A stretch of DNA of 64,000 nucleotides from Triplophysa rosa (Eukaryota > Chordata > Actinopteri > Cypriniformes > Nemacheilidae), in assembly GCF_024868665.1 (NCBI RefSeq), contig NC_079907.1, positions 15,083,696-15,147,695 of the forward strand, in the 5' to 3' direction. The notes under the pieces are model-generated. The model was not told the DNA's origin and made no database searches. It worked only from the letters and a program-made list of their open reading frames with translations. Positions 1 through 11,200 of the stretch are shown one piece after another. The position numbers were made by a program, and so were the translations under genes. Every line of letters starts with the position of its first letter. Position 1 is the first letter of the stretch.

Positions 1-3000
1 AGAGTGTGTCCATGGTAAATAACTGGCTCCTTTTCTCCATCCCAGCAGTCCAGCTCCACACAACGGCATCCGTGGCTGAGAGCCCTATACCACAAACAAA
101 CAAATAAATATGCATGCTTGTGTGCTGTGAGGTTAAATGTGAGTGTTATTTACATTATTTGGTTAATACAACTGTGGAAACTTGTGTGCTGTGCACTAAA
201 AAAATACCTCAAAAAGTTAATTCTAGATCTATTCTCACATTCTCAAGATTTTTTTTGCGCATCGCGATGCGATTCACGATGCAATTTATTCACAATTTAT
301 TATTTTTTAAATGAGTTGAAATGAGAGAAATTAGAAATTAACAAGTGTCCTTTTATTATTTCTCAAATGCTGCACATTTCTTTGTAAAATAAAAATATAT
401 TTTATGTCAAATAACAAACAAAACTTTGCTTTTATTGGATTTTTGTAGAAATCAGCATAGTCACGTTTTCCAAGTTTGCAGTAAACACACCGGCCCCTGC
501 TGTTCAAGACATGTATTGCGATTCATTAAACATCTCAACCGACTTGAATCGTCACATATTGTAATCGATTTTCAGTCCTTTTGCTTCTCACAATTCGATT
601 TGTTTCTGTATTGGATACTTTTAATGGCTGTGTCAATATTTTTACTGGAAAATAAGTAGAAAAACACAGCTTGTGAAAATGATTATTATTCGTGGTGTTA
701 GTGAGCGAGATTTAAAGGGACAGTTCACCCAAACATAAACATTCTGTCATCAATTACTCACCCTCGAATTGTTCCAAATCTGTATTTTTTGTTTTGTTCT
801 GATGAACACAGAGAAAGATGTTTGGAAGAATGCTTTTAACCTAACAGTTCTTGGCCATTGACTACCATGTACGAAAAATTAAGGTATAATGGTTGTCAAA
901 AGTGCCCCAGAACTGTTTGCTTTCCTACATTCTTCAACATTTCTTCTTTTGTGTTCAACAGAACAAAGAACTTTGTAAAGCAATTTTTCCTTCTATGGTT
1001 GTCAATGGTGGCCAAGAACTGTTTGGTGTAAGCATTCTTCCAAATTTTTTCTGTGTTCATCAGAACAAAGAAATGTAAACAGATTTGGAACAACTCAAGG
1101 GTGAGTAAATGAAGACAGGATTTTCATTTTTGGGTGAACTGTTTCTTATAATCATATAGACAGTCCGGTGTATTTGTAAACGTTAACTTCTTAAAGGGCC
1201 AGTGCTGCTTTTTTGTGATGTGTGTTGTACTTGATGTAAGGGTCCACACTGCTCTCGCTGATCAGCTGGTCTTTAGTGAGGTAGGTGTTGTGTGAAGAGG
1301 AGATAAAGTAGTCAGTGAGTGGACGGCTCATGTCCTGGTAGACTCTGCTGTGCTCCGGGTTGAACATATCATTCTCTTTAGACAACATGTACATTGTGAA
1401 ACCGTTGGGTGTCATGAACTGGTTCTCTTGGGCTGCATGGGACAAAAAGAGAAGCATTTTAATGAATCATAATCAGAATGCAAACTGCAAAAATTGTGGG
1501 ACAATGTGTAACTTCCAAAAGCCTAGTCAACAAGTGTTTTTATATAATAATTCAAATTTTCTTTTTATAAATACTTAAGAATTTTTATGTTTTACAAAAA
1601 CCTAAGTTATCAAGAGTAAAGTGCAAATACCCCATTTGTTGAGCTCGTAGGTTAAAATGAGGCTCTGAGCGTGTACGAGCGTGTGATCCTCTCCCTGGTC
1701 TTTTAAGAATTCACGCAAATCCACAGTGGACAGAACGCAACCGTTAGCTGAGTACTGATGAAACACCACATCCAGCTCAGGCCGACGTAACAGCTCACGA
1801 CAAAACAGCTCGATCTCCTCGTGTTCCAGTCGGCCATCTTCTGACTTGTCACATTTCTGTTACACAAGCAAAGCAAAAGCACTGATCCACCTCGAACAAA
1901 AGTCACTTTTTAAAACACAGGTTATTTCTTTCTTCCATGGAACACAAAAGGAGCTTCAGTCTGTCATGATCAAGTGCGGCTGTAGTATAAAACTGACCTT
2001 GAAGAGGCTGGCAGCATATTCCTCATTCAGGTCAATGTTAATCATCTGGAGAAGCATCTGGACTTCTTCGTATGACATCTTCCCGTCTTGGTTCATGTCA
2101 GCTTGTTTCAGGTAGCCATGGATCCAGGTGAGGGGGTCAAGGGTAAGTAGGTTATATTTTTGTGGTCAATGAATCGTACTTATTTTGCACTCAACAATAA
2201 ACGCTAGATCAGTGGTTCTCAACAAGGGGGCTGTGGCCAACAAGGGGGCCCCAGCTGACTTCCAAGGGGGCCTCAGGATGAATCATTTAAAATTAGACAA
2301 AATGTGAGTTGAAATACATTTTATAACAACTAAAATAAGTTGATATTTGTCCATTTTAAATTGAATAAACACCCTTCCAGTTAATATCAAGCTCTGAAAT
2401 ATTTTATTGGGTAGAAATTTGAATATTAAATACAGTGGGGGGCCTTGGAGTCAAAAAGGTTGAGAACCCCTGTGCAACAACTCATTACCACGATGGAGTA
2501 ACTTAATCGGTACTAAATGACAGATTTTTCTATTTTAATTGGATTACGACCTAGATAAAGAGTCTGGAATTGGATTTGCTGCTGAAGGATATTGCTCAAG
2601 TTTCTCCTTGTGGGTCATGTTGTTGACTCTGCCCTGCAGGGTACGAATGCCACGGGCCCAGTGTTGGGCTTCCTCTTTCGTGGCACATTGGAGATCCAAG
2701 CTCTTCCTGTCTCCCTTGAAGACGATGGTCAGACATTTTTCTTCTGGGACGGAGACTGCCAGGTTTCTGAACGCCTCGGCCTGACAGCCCTCTCGTACGC
2801 ATTCTACTTCCGTCACAGAAACTGTGGGTAAGAGAGAAATGGTGTAGTTAGATGTGGTAAGAAAGAAGAATGAATCAATTGTCATAATAATATGTACATG
2901 TATTCATAACATTACAATTCAAAACATAATGTAACTTTTTATGAAAAGCAAAACAATTTTAAACACAGATGAGCTTCTGTTACGCTACTGAAGAAAGTGA

Positions 3001-6000
3001 TTGGTAGTGTCCCTTTCATTCTCTGTGTAGTTACACTAAATACACCAAACAAGCAAAACTAAATCTAAAGTTAGAAAAAGCCCGAGCCAATGTGGTGGAT
3101 GTCAGTGCATGGCAGTATGTCATGTAAACTGGGTTTTGTGTTTGTGCTCAATATGGTGCACCAGATACACAGTCCCTGTATTCCCATCCTGACATTTCAT
3201 TTACTTTTCATACAGAATAATTTGCTGGTTGCTGTGAGGCCGAACCTAAATGTTAGCTGTGTTAACAGTCATTTTAATACCCATTTATTAGGAGCAAACC
3301 TTACCCTGCCTGTGTTAACAAAGATTTCACTCATGGTGGAAGTCGCCTGATGTTTGCATAGCTTTATTTACAACTGCAGCGCAAACACAAAGCACTCTGT
3401 AAATAAACACTATAAATCTCACTGTTATAGCGTCATTGCGGTACCAAAACAATAAATTGCTTTTGATGATGTACCATTTTTAACGTTCACCTGAGAATTG
3501 CTGGATGGTTAAATAGCACAAGCACAAGACAGTAAAGCTGATCTACATGTACACAACCTTAAAAAGATTTATGAACATCACCAAAACATAAACGTAGAGG
3601 AAAACGTAGATGTAGACATAAACGCAGTGGAAAATGTTATTGCCTATTGGTCCATTCATGCATTAAAGTTCACCCAAAAAATTAAAATCTGTCATCATTT
3701 ACTCACCCTCTTGTCACTTCAAATCTGTATGACTTTTTTTCTTCTACACAGCACAAAAGAAGATATTTTGAAGAATGTGGGTAACCGAACAACGGTGGTA
3801 CCCGTTCACTTCTATTGTATGGACACAAAACCAGTGCAAGTAAATGGGTACCACCATTGTTCAGTTACCAACATTCTTTAAAATATCTTCTTTTGTGTTC
3901 TGCAAAGGAAAGAAAGTCATATAGGTTTGAAATGTGCATCATCCTGAGATTTCTGGGACATCATTGATTAGCATAGTAGAAAAAAATTCAAATGGGTGCA
4001 AGCACCGCAAGCACCTTTGACTTTGGGTGCAAAGTCAAAGGTGCCCCAGAACTGTTTGTTTTCCTAAATATTTCAAAATATCTGTTTTTTTCCTACAGTG
4101 GTAGTCAATGGTGCCCCAGAAGTCTTTTTCCAAATATGTTTCTTTGTGTTTAACAGAACAGCAAAATGTATAGGTTTGGAACAACTTAAGGGTGAGTAAT
4201 TCATGACAGAATTTTCATTTTTGGGTGAACTATCCTTTTAAGATACACTACAGACCACTTTGAATTACGTAAATAACGCTGTTTCAACGCCGGTTTAGAA
4301 GAACTTCCTGTTTCAGTTTTAAACACTGCACAAACGTTTAAACAAAACACAACTGCCAGAACATCTATAACCGAATTAAAATATTAAACGAATGTATTTA
4401 AAATTTAATTATGTAAGATTTCAAAATAAAATAAATGAAAAATAAACCGGAAGTGCATCTAGACCAGTGTTTACATCTTGCGAAGTGGTATATTTCTAAT
4501 CTGTGAACCAGGCAATTTCCTTCATTGTCTCTCTATTAGAAAACATTGCTGTCCTGGAGATACAACAGAGACGTTGAAGATTGTCATCTCTCATACAGGC
4601 ATTCAGAGCATAGGGTTGCGCACATGTGGGTGTTCTCACATACGCCTCAGCCACATCACACAAAACATGATCTTTCTAACTAGAAGCAATTATAGACCTT
4701 AATTCTAATTTAGGCCATGTGCACAGTTGCCAGGGCAATGATTATTATTCATGTAAACTATGGAGCAAACCATAATGTGAAGGGCCACTCTCTTCCCTCC
4801 CAGCCGTAGACTGTAATTAGAGCGTATAGTGATGTTTATAGAGAGAAGAGAGAGAACCCCCCTCGTCTGTACTGAAAATAGAACAGCCCCGTAATGACAA
4901 CGCTGTGGCCAGTAGACCTGGAGACCGCTGGTTTATGCAGCCATAATTAGGAGGTGTATTCACCGGGAGGGGCTCTTACAGTTCCACAGCACAGACCATC
5001 ACTTTTCATCTGAATGAATATTTCATGAAACATTCATTCACGAATCTCAAACTCAGCACATTACATAGAAAGTCACAATACCAAAAACACACATATATGA
5101 TGTGTATGAAACTTACAGCACTGCTTGGATTTGTTGAAGGTCTTGTTGGATTCACACCAGACCGTTACTCCATCATCCATCAGCTTTAGCATGCGCTTTC
5201 TCTGCCAGCGAGGAGAACGCACCTTCAACATGTAAGAGCCCTGCATCATAGTCTGCACGTCTTCATTGTCCTGGATCCCTGCAGAGGTTCATTTTAACAG
5301 AAAATACTAGTTACAATTGAGTTGCATGTGAATATGACCCCATTCATGACTCGATAAAATAAAAATGGTGCATCACCAATTATTCACAAATTAAGGTGTA
5401 ACCATAACAACACATCTAATGAGTCAAAATAAGAATATATTGTCCTATCCACCCACAGCATTTGATGAAATTTTGAGGTCTTTGTTATTCTCACATTCCT
5501 TAAAGGCTGTCCACTTAACATTTCTACAAACATTATGAAACACATGGAACACAATCCTTCTGTTAAAAAGGGATGACTGTCACAATGGAAGTCATGTGTT
5601 AATATAGTTAGATAGTATTTGATATAACATACAACCTGTTCAGTTCAGTCAACTTCGGTATAATGGCAATCTGTTTCGAAAAATCATTTCCTCAGTAAAC
5701 CCCAATACAATTATCTCTCACTTTATTCTGAGGAGTAATCAATGAACGCCTTGAAATGGATCCCAAAGGGCCATTTTCTCTTTACTGCCAAAGGCAGAGA
5801 CAACAATTTGAGACATAACACTATAATATGTGGATAAAGTTATATATTTAAGCTCCTATCATTATATGTAGGCCTATATGATGAAATATGATTCTATTAT
5901 ACTTATCTATTGGAATACATCAATATCTGGTACAACAACATGTACCAATATGTAAATATAGAGGGCCAGAGAAAAGGCCAATTCGCAAAACAAACAAACA

Positions 6001-6560
6001 AAAAGTCATTTTTATTTACTTATAAACACACTGCATCATATGAAAATGTATATTTGGTGTGTGTTTATAATAAAAATGTAGTAAGTGGTAAATACAGTAA
6101 TTATGCCTCCTTAGTTTGCATAGTGCTGTTGTGATAAACTCCTCAAGTGACCTTGCACATTTCTAAAGTATTGTTTGAGTAATGTTGAAAGAAACAAGTC
6201 CCGTGACTAAACTTCACATGTTAAAATCTGTCATCCAGTAGAAAAATTAACCATTTCATAAATTATCTTAAAATCTGTTGAGGAATGGGGATGCAATAAC
6301 CACACATAGTTATATCAACACAAATCTGCCTCTTTACAGCCTGCATTACAAAATTAATATTGTGTCAGTGGTAGTGAATTATGACATGCTGGATTACGTT
6401 AAGCCGAAAATAAATGTTAAAAAAAATATGTGGGTCATGCAATTAACTATAAATAGTTAATAATAATTATTATAATAATACAGTTCTTACCCAGGTTTTT
6501 CAGGGGGTCGTCTGATTTAACATGGGACGTCCCGGCTTCATTCTTCTCCTTTCTCAACAT
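1..6560 (-). CDS. plcd3: Phospholipase C delta 3, 5' half (7 exons, cut by window edge)
   Basis: This enzyme hydrolyses PIP2 to diacylglycerol and IP3 at membranes. Coding exons, in order of transcription, are 6491-6560, 5117-5278, 2593-2821, 1998-2127, 1631-1856, 1231-1432 and 1-84 (continuing off the window). All phases join without a stop, giving about 367 codons. The start [10 protein letters not shown] is at 6558-6560. Exons 2-3 encode the PH domain ([12 protein letters not shown] to [10 protein letters not shown]). Exon 4 carries an EF-hand loop ([12 protein letters not shown]) and exon 5 a second one ([12 protein letters not shown]). Exons 6-7 open the catalytic X domain. The catalytic residues are visible: His in SSSHNTYL, Glu and Asp in CVELDCWDG, and His in YHGHTL. 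The EF-hand and linker text ([17 protein letters not shown]) fits the delta-3 paralogue best, and the neighbours acbd4 and hexim1 repeat human PLCD3 synteny. The paralogue call is inference; PLC delta membership is firm. Confidence 0.9.
100..660. repeat. Intronic AT-rich block with degenerate repeat remnants
   Basis: This is plcd3 intron between the exons at 1-84 and 1231-1432. It contains short GCGATGCGATTCACGATGCA-type text (240-285) and an ATCGATTTT block near 560, which look like remnants of a dispersed DNA transposon. I cannot assign a family. No exon is seen. Confidence 0.3.
713..1148. mobile_element. Palindromic MITE, GTTCACCC family, copy 1
   Basis: It opens with CAGTTCACCC and a CTGTCATCAATTACTCACCC block and closes with GGGTGAGTAAATGA and TTTTGGGTGAACTG. 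The two halves are imperfect inverted copies, including the motif 'fTGTGTTCAACAGAACAAAG'-like in the middle. It lies in the intron between plcd3 exons 6 and 7. No coding capacity. The same family recurs at eight other places in this window. Confidence 0.75.
2128..2592 (-). other. plcd3: U12-type AT-AC intron of plcd3
   Basis: The intron between the PH exon (2593-2821) and the first EF-hand exon (1998-2127) begins ATATCCTTC and ends CAC on the minus strand. No AG dinucleotide occurs near the 3' end: the stretch 2103-2190 lacks any usable acceptor AG. Joining at AT/AC gives ...[14 protein letters not shown], which fits the PLC delta family (human PLCD3 has LDHWIHSYL). The 5' sequence matches the minor-spliceosome AT-AC donor consensus. 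The sequence CCCTTGAC at 2136-2143 resembles the U12 branch site and places its adenosine (2137) about 10 nt from the 3' end. The intron also holds a small hAT-like element. Confidence 0.85.
2210..2472. mobile_element. Small hAT-like non-autonomous element inside the AT-AC intron
   Basis: The ends read CAGTGGTTCTCAAC and GTTGAGAACCCCTG, an imperfect terminal inverted repeat typical of vertebrate hAT elements. The interior has G-rich runs near the left end and no coding capacity. I see no clear 8-bp target duplication. Confidence 0.6.
3664..4240. mobile_element. Composite of two GTTCACCC-family MITEs (copy 2)
   Basis: The left part (3664-3930) is a palindromic unit with mirrored segments around GGTACCACC. 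A second right-hand half follows, with GTGCCCCAGAACTGTTTG at 4041 and the closing GGGTGAGTAATTCATGAC and GGGTGAACTATCC. The total is longer than a single unit, so it is either one copy inserted into another or a rearranged pair. It lies in the plcd3 intron 2822-5116. Confidence 0.65.
4690..5010. other. Complex intronic block, possible cis-regulatory element
   Basis: This part of the plcd3 intron upstream of exon 3 is free of the repeats seen around it. It has mixed composition, several ATTA-type homeobox cores (CATAATTAGG, GTAATTAGAG) and paired GATTATTATTCATG text. I see no reading frame or splice pair. A conserved non-coding element is a guess from composition only. Confidence 0.2.
5279..6490. 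other. plcd3 intron 1, no feature recognised
   Basis: AT-rich sequence between the first two coding exons of plcd3. I see no repeat boundaries, exons or RNA genes in it. Confidence 0.4.
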
Positions 6561-7867
6561 GACGCAGTTTTGGTCCTTTTTTCGCCGTTAGGCTGCAATG
6601 TATATGCGGATAAATACACGAATGTCTCAGTCAGTCTGTAGCTATTTGTATGAAACAGCATAGACACTGCCCCTGTTTGATGAGATCATGAATTTTAAAG
6701 AGCTGAACAGCACCCATACGTTACATGACAATAAACATCAACGGATTAAGTGTCTTATGTTGTTATAAAATAAACACAGATTGTAACCTACACACATAAA
6801 ACACGTATAAAGTATTGCACGTATAATTAAAGCATTATCTAGGTTTACAATGAAGATATTGTACGCGATCTACTCGAATGATAAATGATATGGACCACCT
6901 ATGTAAAAGCGTACGTTACCCTATTTCAATAGAATTATGCAGCGACATCAAGACTCAAGAAAAAATAAAACGATTTTAGTGTCGGTTAAAAACGCCGAAA
7001 TCAAAAACAACGAAGATACACATCAACGGGCTGATCGAAGCGCGGGCTCTCGCGTGCACATTATGATTTCTTACCATAAAAAGATCTGTGCAGATTACAC
7101 AATTCTGTCCTGAGATTAGGATTTTCTAACAAAATGTCTCCCTCTAGTGTTCTCTATATCAAAATAATCAACTGAATGAACCATACACAGTTTGTTGTAA
7201 ATCTAGCTTCAAGTTTAACGGACAGTAATGACGTGCATGGGGAAAGTATTTAAAGTATTTGTTTAGGTATTTAAATATAAATATATTTGTTTATGTTTTA
7301 AAATATTGTGCTGGGAAATAATTATACAATAATCTCTAGAAGAAAAGAGAATTTTACCACTTCTGCATTACCAATTATAATAATGACAGTAATAATAATG
7401 CACTCTAGTGATAACACACATACTGTATTTTGTCTACAAAATATAGTAACAAAAGACACACACAAACAAAGCCACGGAGACAAGAAACCAAAAATAATAA
7501 AAAAAATCGTAGTACAAAATCGTATTCAATGAAGCAGTGTTTCAAAAGAATATAAACACGAATATTTAGGTCATAATTTATCTTAGTTCCCATATTATGG
7601 CATAGTACAATTACAAATACAATCAAATGTTCTGATTTTAAAATATATTTCAGCTCATTAAAATAAAAAAGTGGTTTGGTATAAAAACAAACAAAAATTC
7701 AGTAGTACTACAAAACTAAAAACAACATTTTTAACAAAAACATTTGACATTTATAAGGATTGCATAAATGACGTCAAATGTTGACGCTATCACTCGGTTT
7801 AGGACAGAAATGTTTTGACCAATCATCGCAGTAAATACTAGATCACGTGACTGAACCAGGAAGTGAA
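6561..7867. promoter_or_regulatory. Divergent promoter interval between plcd3 and acbd4
   Basis: The plcd3 start codon (6558-6560, minus strand) and the acbd4 5' exon (ending 8011, plus strand) face away from each other across about 1.4 kb. The acbd4 side carries, in order, a CCAAT box on the plus strand (7819-7823), a palindromic E-box TCACGTGA (7843-7850, the core bound by USF/TFEB-type factors) and an ETS-like CCAGGAAGTG (7857-7866). These lie just before a spliced 5' exon. No TATA box is obvious. Transcription start sites are inferred. An AT-rich stretch fills 7250-7760. Confidence 0.45.
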
Positions 7868-8011
7868 CTCCTAGCCGAAATTCCAAGTGGCGAAAGATCC
7901 CGTTTTCAGAAGAAAGCAGCAGTTTTTTTATTTAACACCTTGCTACGATTTTCATAAATTGTGATTGGTAGTTTGCGTCATATGGTAGTGGCTAGCAGGA
8001 GCACAGGACAG
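7868..8011 (+). other. acbd4: Probable 5' untranslated exon of acbd4, with an upstream reading frame
   Basis: A strong donor (GACAG/GTGAGT) ends this exon at 8011, and a matching acceptor (TTTACAG) precedes 8217. An ATG at 7982 opens a frame that passes through the splice and stays open to 8360. It includes a second ATG at 8268, but it is out of frame with the acyl-CoA-binding domain. The 5' edge is inferred from promoter motifs. Confidence 0.45.
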
Positions 8012-8272
8012 GTGAGTTGGAGCTTTTCTGCTTGACCTCCTGGACAATAACCTGAATCAGAGACGTCAGAAAAGCTACTGTCACCTGGACGACTTATTTT
8101 ATAAACGAGGGTTTTTATAAATATAAGAGCATAATTATATTCCAAAGCTTGCACAGTACAGAACATTGTATAGAAAGTAGGATGACACGTGTGTTACCAG
8201 TGAATTTAATTTACAGATTCCAGTTATTGAACTTGGGGCCGCAGGAGTGTGGAAACATAGAGACCGTATGTT

Positions 8273-11200
8273 ATGCCAACTATTGCTATGTCAAACCCCG
8301 AGGACTGTCAAAGACGCTTTCAGGCGGCTGTCAACGTCATTCAAAGCCTACCCAAAAATGGTAGCTTTGCTCACAATCGACAAAAAAAACCCCTGTAAAA
8401 TAACATCATCACTAATGTGTAAATGACAATTAGGTGTGTTCGGTTTTATGTGACTCTGCGTTTTATGTGACTCTGCGCAGACCGATCGTCTTATAACAGC
8501 AAAGTACCGCGATAGTGTTACCAAATCGGTATTATCGCGGTAGTTTGATGCCATCTAGCCATCGGTCTGCGAAGCGCCGCATTAAGCCGCAAACAAGCAT
8601 TGTATGCACTCAATGTAAAACCTTTATAGCTTGTCAATTTTTATTTCTGTAAATTTACAAATATAACATTTAAATAAATAAATACACAAACATCAAAGTC
8701 TATATACTGATTACTACATTATTGCTGGAAAAACAAATATTTTCCAGCAACACGTGACACCTGTTTAATTGTAAACTGTGTTTGCACAGGCTCCTACAGA
8801 CCCTCTTATGAAGTGATGCTTCGGTTTTATGGTTTATACAAACAGGCGGTCTGTGGCCCGTGTACAGTGTCACGTCCTGGCTTCTGGGACCCTGTTGGAC
8901 GTTACAAATGGTTGAGTTTTATCCCGTTTCGCAGAACATACTTTGGTTCCATAATGTGCATAATAAAGTACATTAAATCCTCTGGATAAATATTAGAGCT
9001 TTCAGTACATTTATTTGAGGTTTAAGACTTCAAGCTTTAAGAAGTGTTTATGATATGTTTTCCTGGTTTTGTGTCAGGGATGCTTGGAAACAGCTAGGGG
9101 ACACGAATCAAGAAACTGCAATGGGTGCTTACGTGGAGGAAATGAAGAAAGTTGCACAAGAGGTAGAGAGAGGACATTATTGCAAAAATCTCACCATATC
9201 AATTTCCAAGTCAAGAAATTGTGTTCTTGTTGAATCATTATTTGATTATATATATTACAGGTAATAGATACCATGCCAATAGATGAAAAGACAGCATCCT
9301 TTTTCCATTATTTCGAACCTCTCTATCATGTTATTCATGATATGCCCAGACCTCCAGAGGCACTTGTAACTCTAACATCAAGTGTGTATGCAATTGCTTT
9401 CTAAAAATGGATATGTATTTGTATGCAATAATTAAGCAATAAATTAAAATTATATTTATAATGTTTGTAAATACCAAAGAACATGAAGTGAAGAGACGAA
9501 CAGAAGAACTGGCTCCTCAACAGCAGGACTTCACAGATACAATCCCTGATGGTGACCCTCATCTGAACAACACAGGTAGTAGAAAAATAACTTATGCACT
9601 AAATGGAAGCGGTTTATACAGAATATTTTGCACCAAAATCTCCTATCCAAGGAGATTCCAGTCTTGCATAAAACACTGCTTGTCATTTTATTGTGATCAG
9701 CCTCGAACATGGTAGAACACACCTGTTTATTCCATCTTTAAATGGCATTGGAGCTTGCACTGGCTTAGATGACATGAACCAGCCTTGACCACCATCCAGC
9801 TGTTGAAAAATTTGACCGTTGCATAAGTAATAAGTGATGCCAAAAAATCTGTGCACTGTACCTAATCAGTTTCATCACTGTATGTGTGTGCAGATCTAGT
9901 TCTGTTTGAGACTCAGGGGCCAACAAGTGACTCCGAGAGTGAAGTCTTCTGTGATTCATTGGAACAGCTAGACACTGTTAAGGTATAAACAGATTCACTG
10001 ACCAACAGTTTTGTTCAACACTCAATACGGTTAATTTGACATCAAATGTTTTGTACCTTTTGATGTTTATATGGTCACACAGCTTGCTGCACTGTCGGAT
10101 AATATTCAAAATGGGCATGCATATACTGAGACGTCTGGAGTCCAGGAGCATCTGTACAACCCTGTCAGTCAGGTGACCCAGATGGGTGCTGGATGTGGTG
10201 GCGAGGGGGCAGAGGACAGGCATGGTGCCCCAATGAGAAGGAACGCAGGAAGAGAGGGGATGCAGCAAGGCTGCAGGGAACCTTCAGGTATATAAAATCT
10301 AATTATTCTTTCATGAATAATCCAAAGAGAAAACACAACACAAGTGTGCTGTTGCAAAAAACTGTCAACAATTGAACTAATCCTATTTTTCTGTATCTGT
10401 ATTATTGTGTATTTGTTTATCTTTTGCATGTTTATATTGAAGTATTATTGTGTGGTTTGTGTCAGGTAATTTGGCTCGCCGCAATGCTCGATGGGCAGAG
10501 CGACCACCCTCAGGGTCTGGTTCAGGGGGAGCGGGTGGAGAAGATTCTGAGGGTGGGCCTGACAGACTACAGGATGTCCAGGTGCAGCGGCAGATCATTT
10601 TAGCATTACAACAACTCAGAGAGGACATGCAGAGCGTTATGGAACGACTGGAGGTGGTTGAGGGACTTGCCACTGCAAATGTAAGAATCGAAAGCTGAAC
10701 AAAATTAAAGCCAAAAAAGTGCACCTGATTTGTCCGAACTGAGCACGGTAAAGAACAAAGACAGAGAAATGTCTTGATTTGTAGAAGAGTTTAAGAAGTA
10801 GCTTAGGCGATTAGAAACCTTAAACATAACTATTGTATATTAAATATACAGTACACAGGTGCTGGTCATATAATTAGAATATCATCAAAAAGTTGATTTA
10901 TTTCACTAATTCCATTCAAAAAGTGAAACTTGTATATTATGTTCATTCATTACACACAGACTGATATATTTCAAATGTTTATTTCTTTTAATTTGATGAT
11001 TATAACTGACAACTAATGAAAATCCCAAATTCAGTATCTCAGAAAATTAGAATATTACTTAAGACCAATACAAAGAAAGGATTTTTAGAAATCTTGGCCA
11101 AATGAAAAGTATGAACATGTACAGCACTCAATACTGAGTTGGGACTCCTTTTGCCTGAATTACTGCAGCAATGCGGCGTGGCATGGAGTCGATCAGTCTG

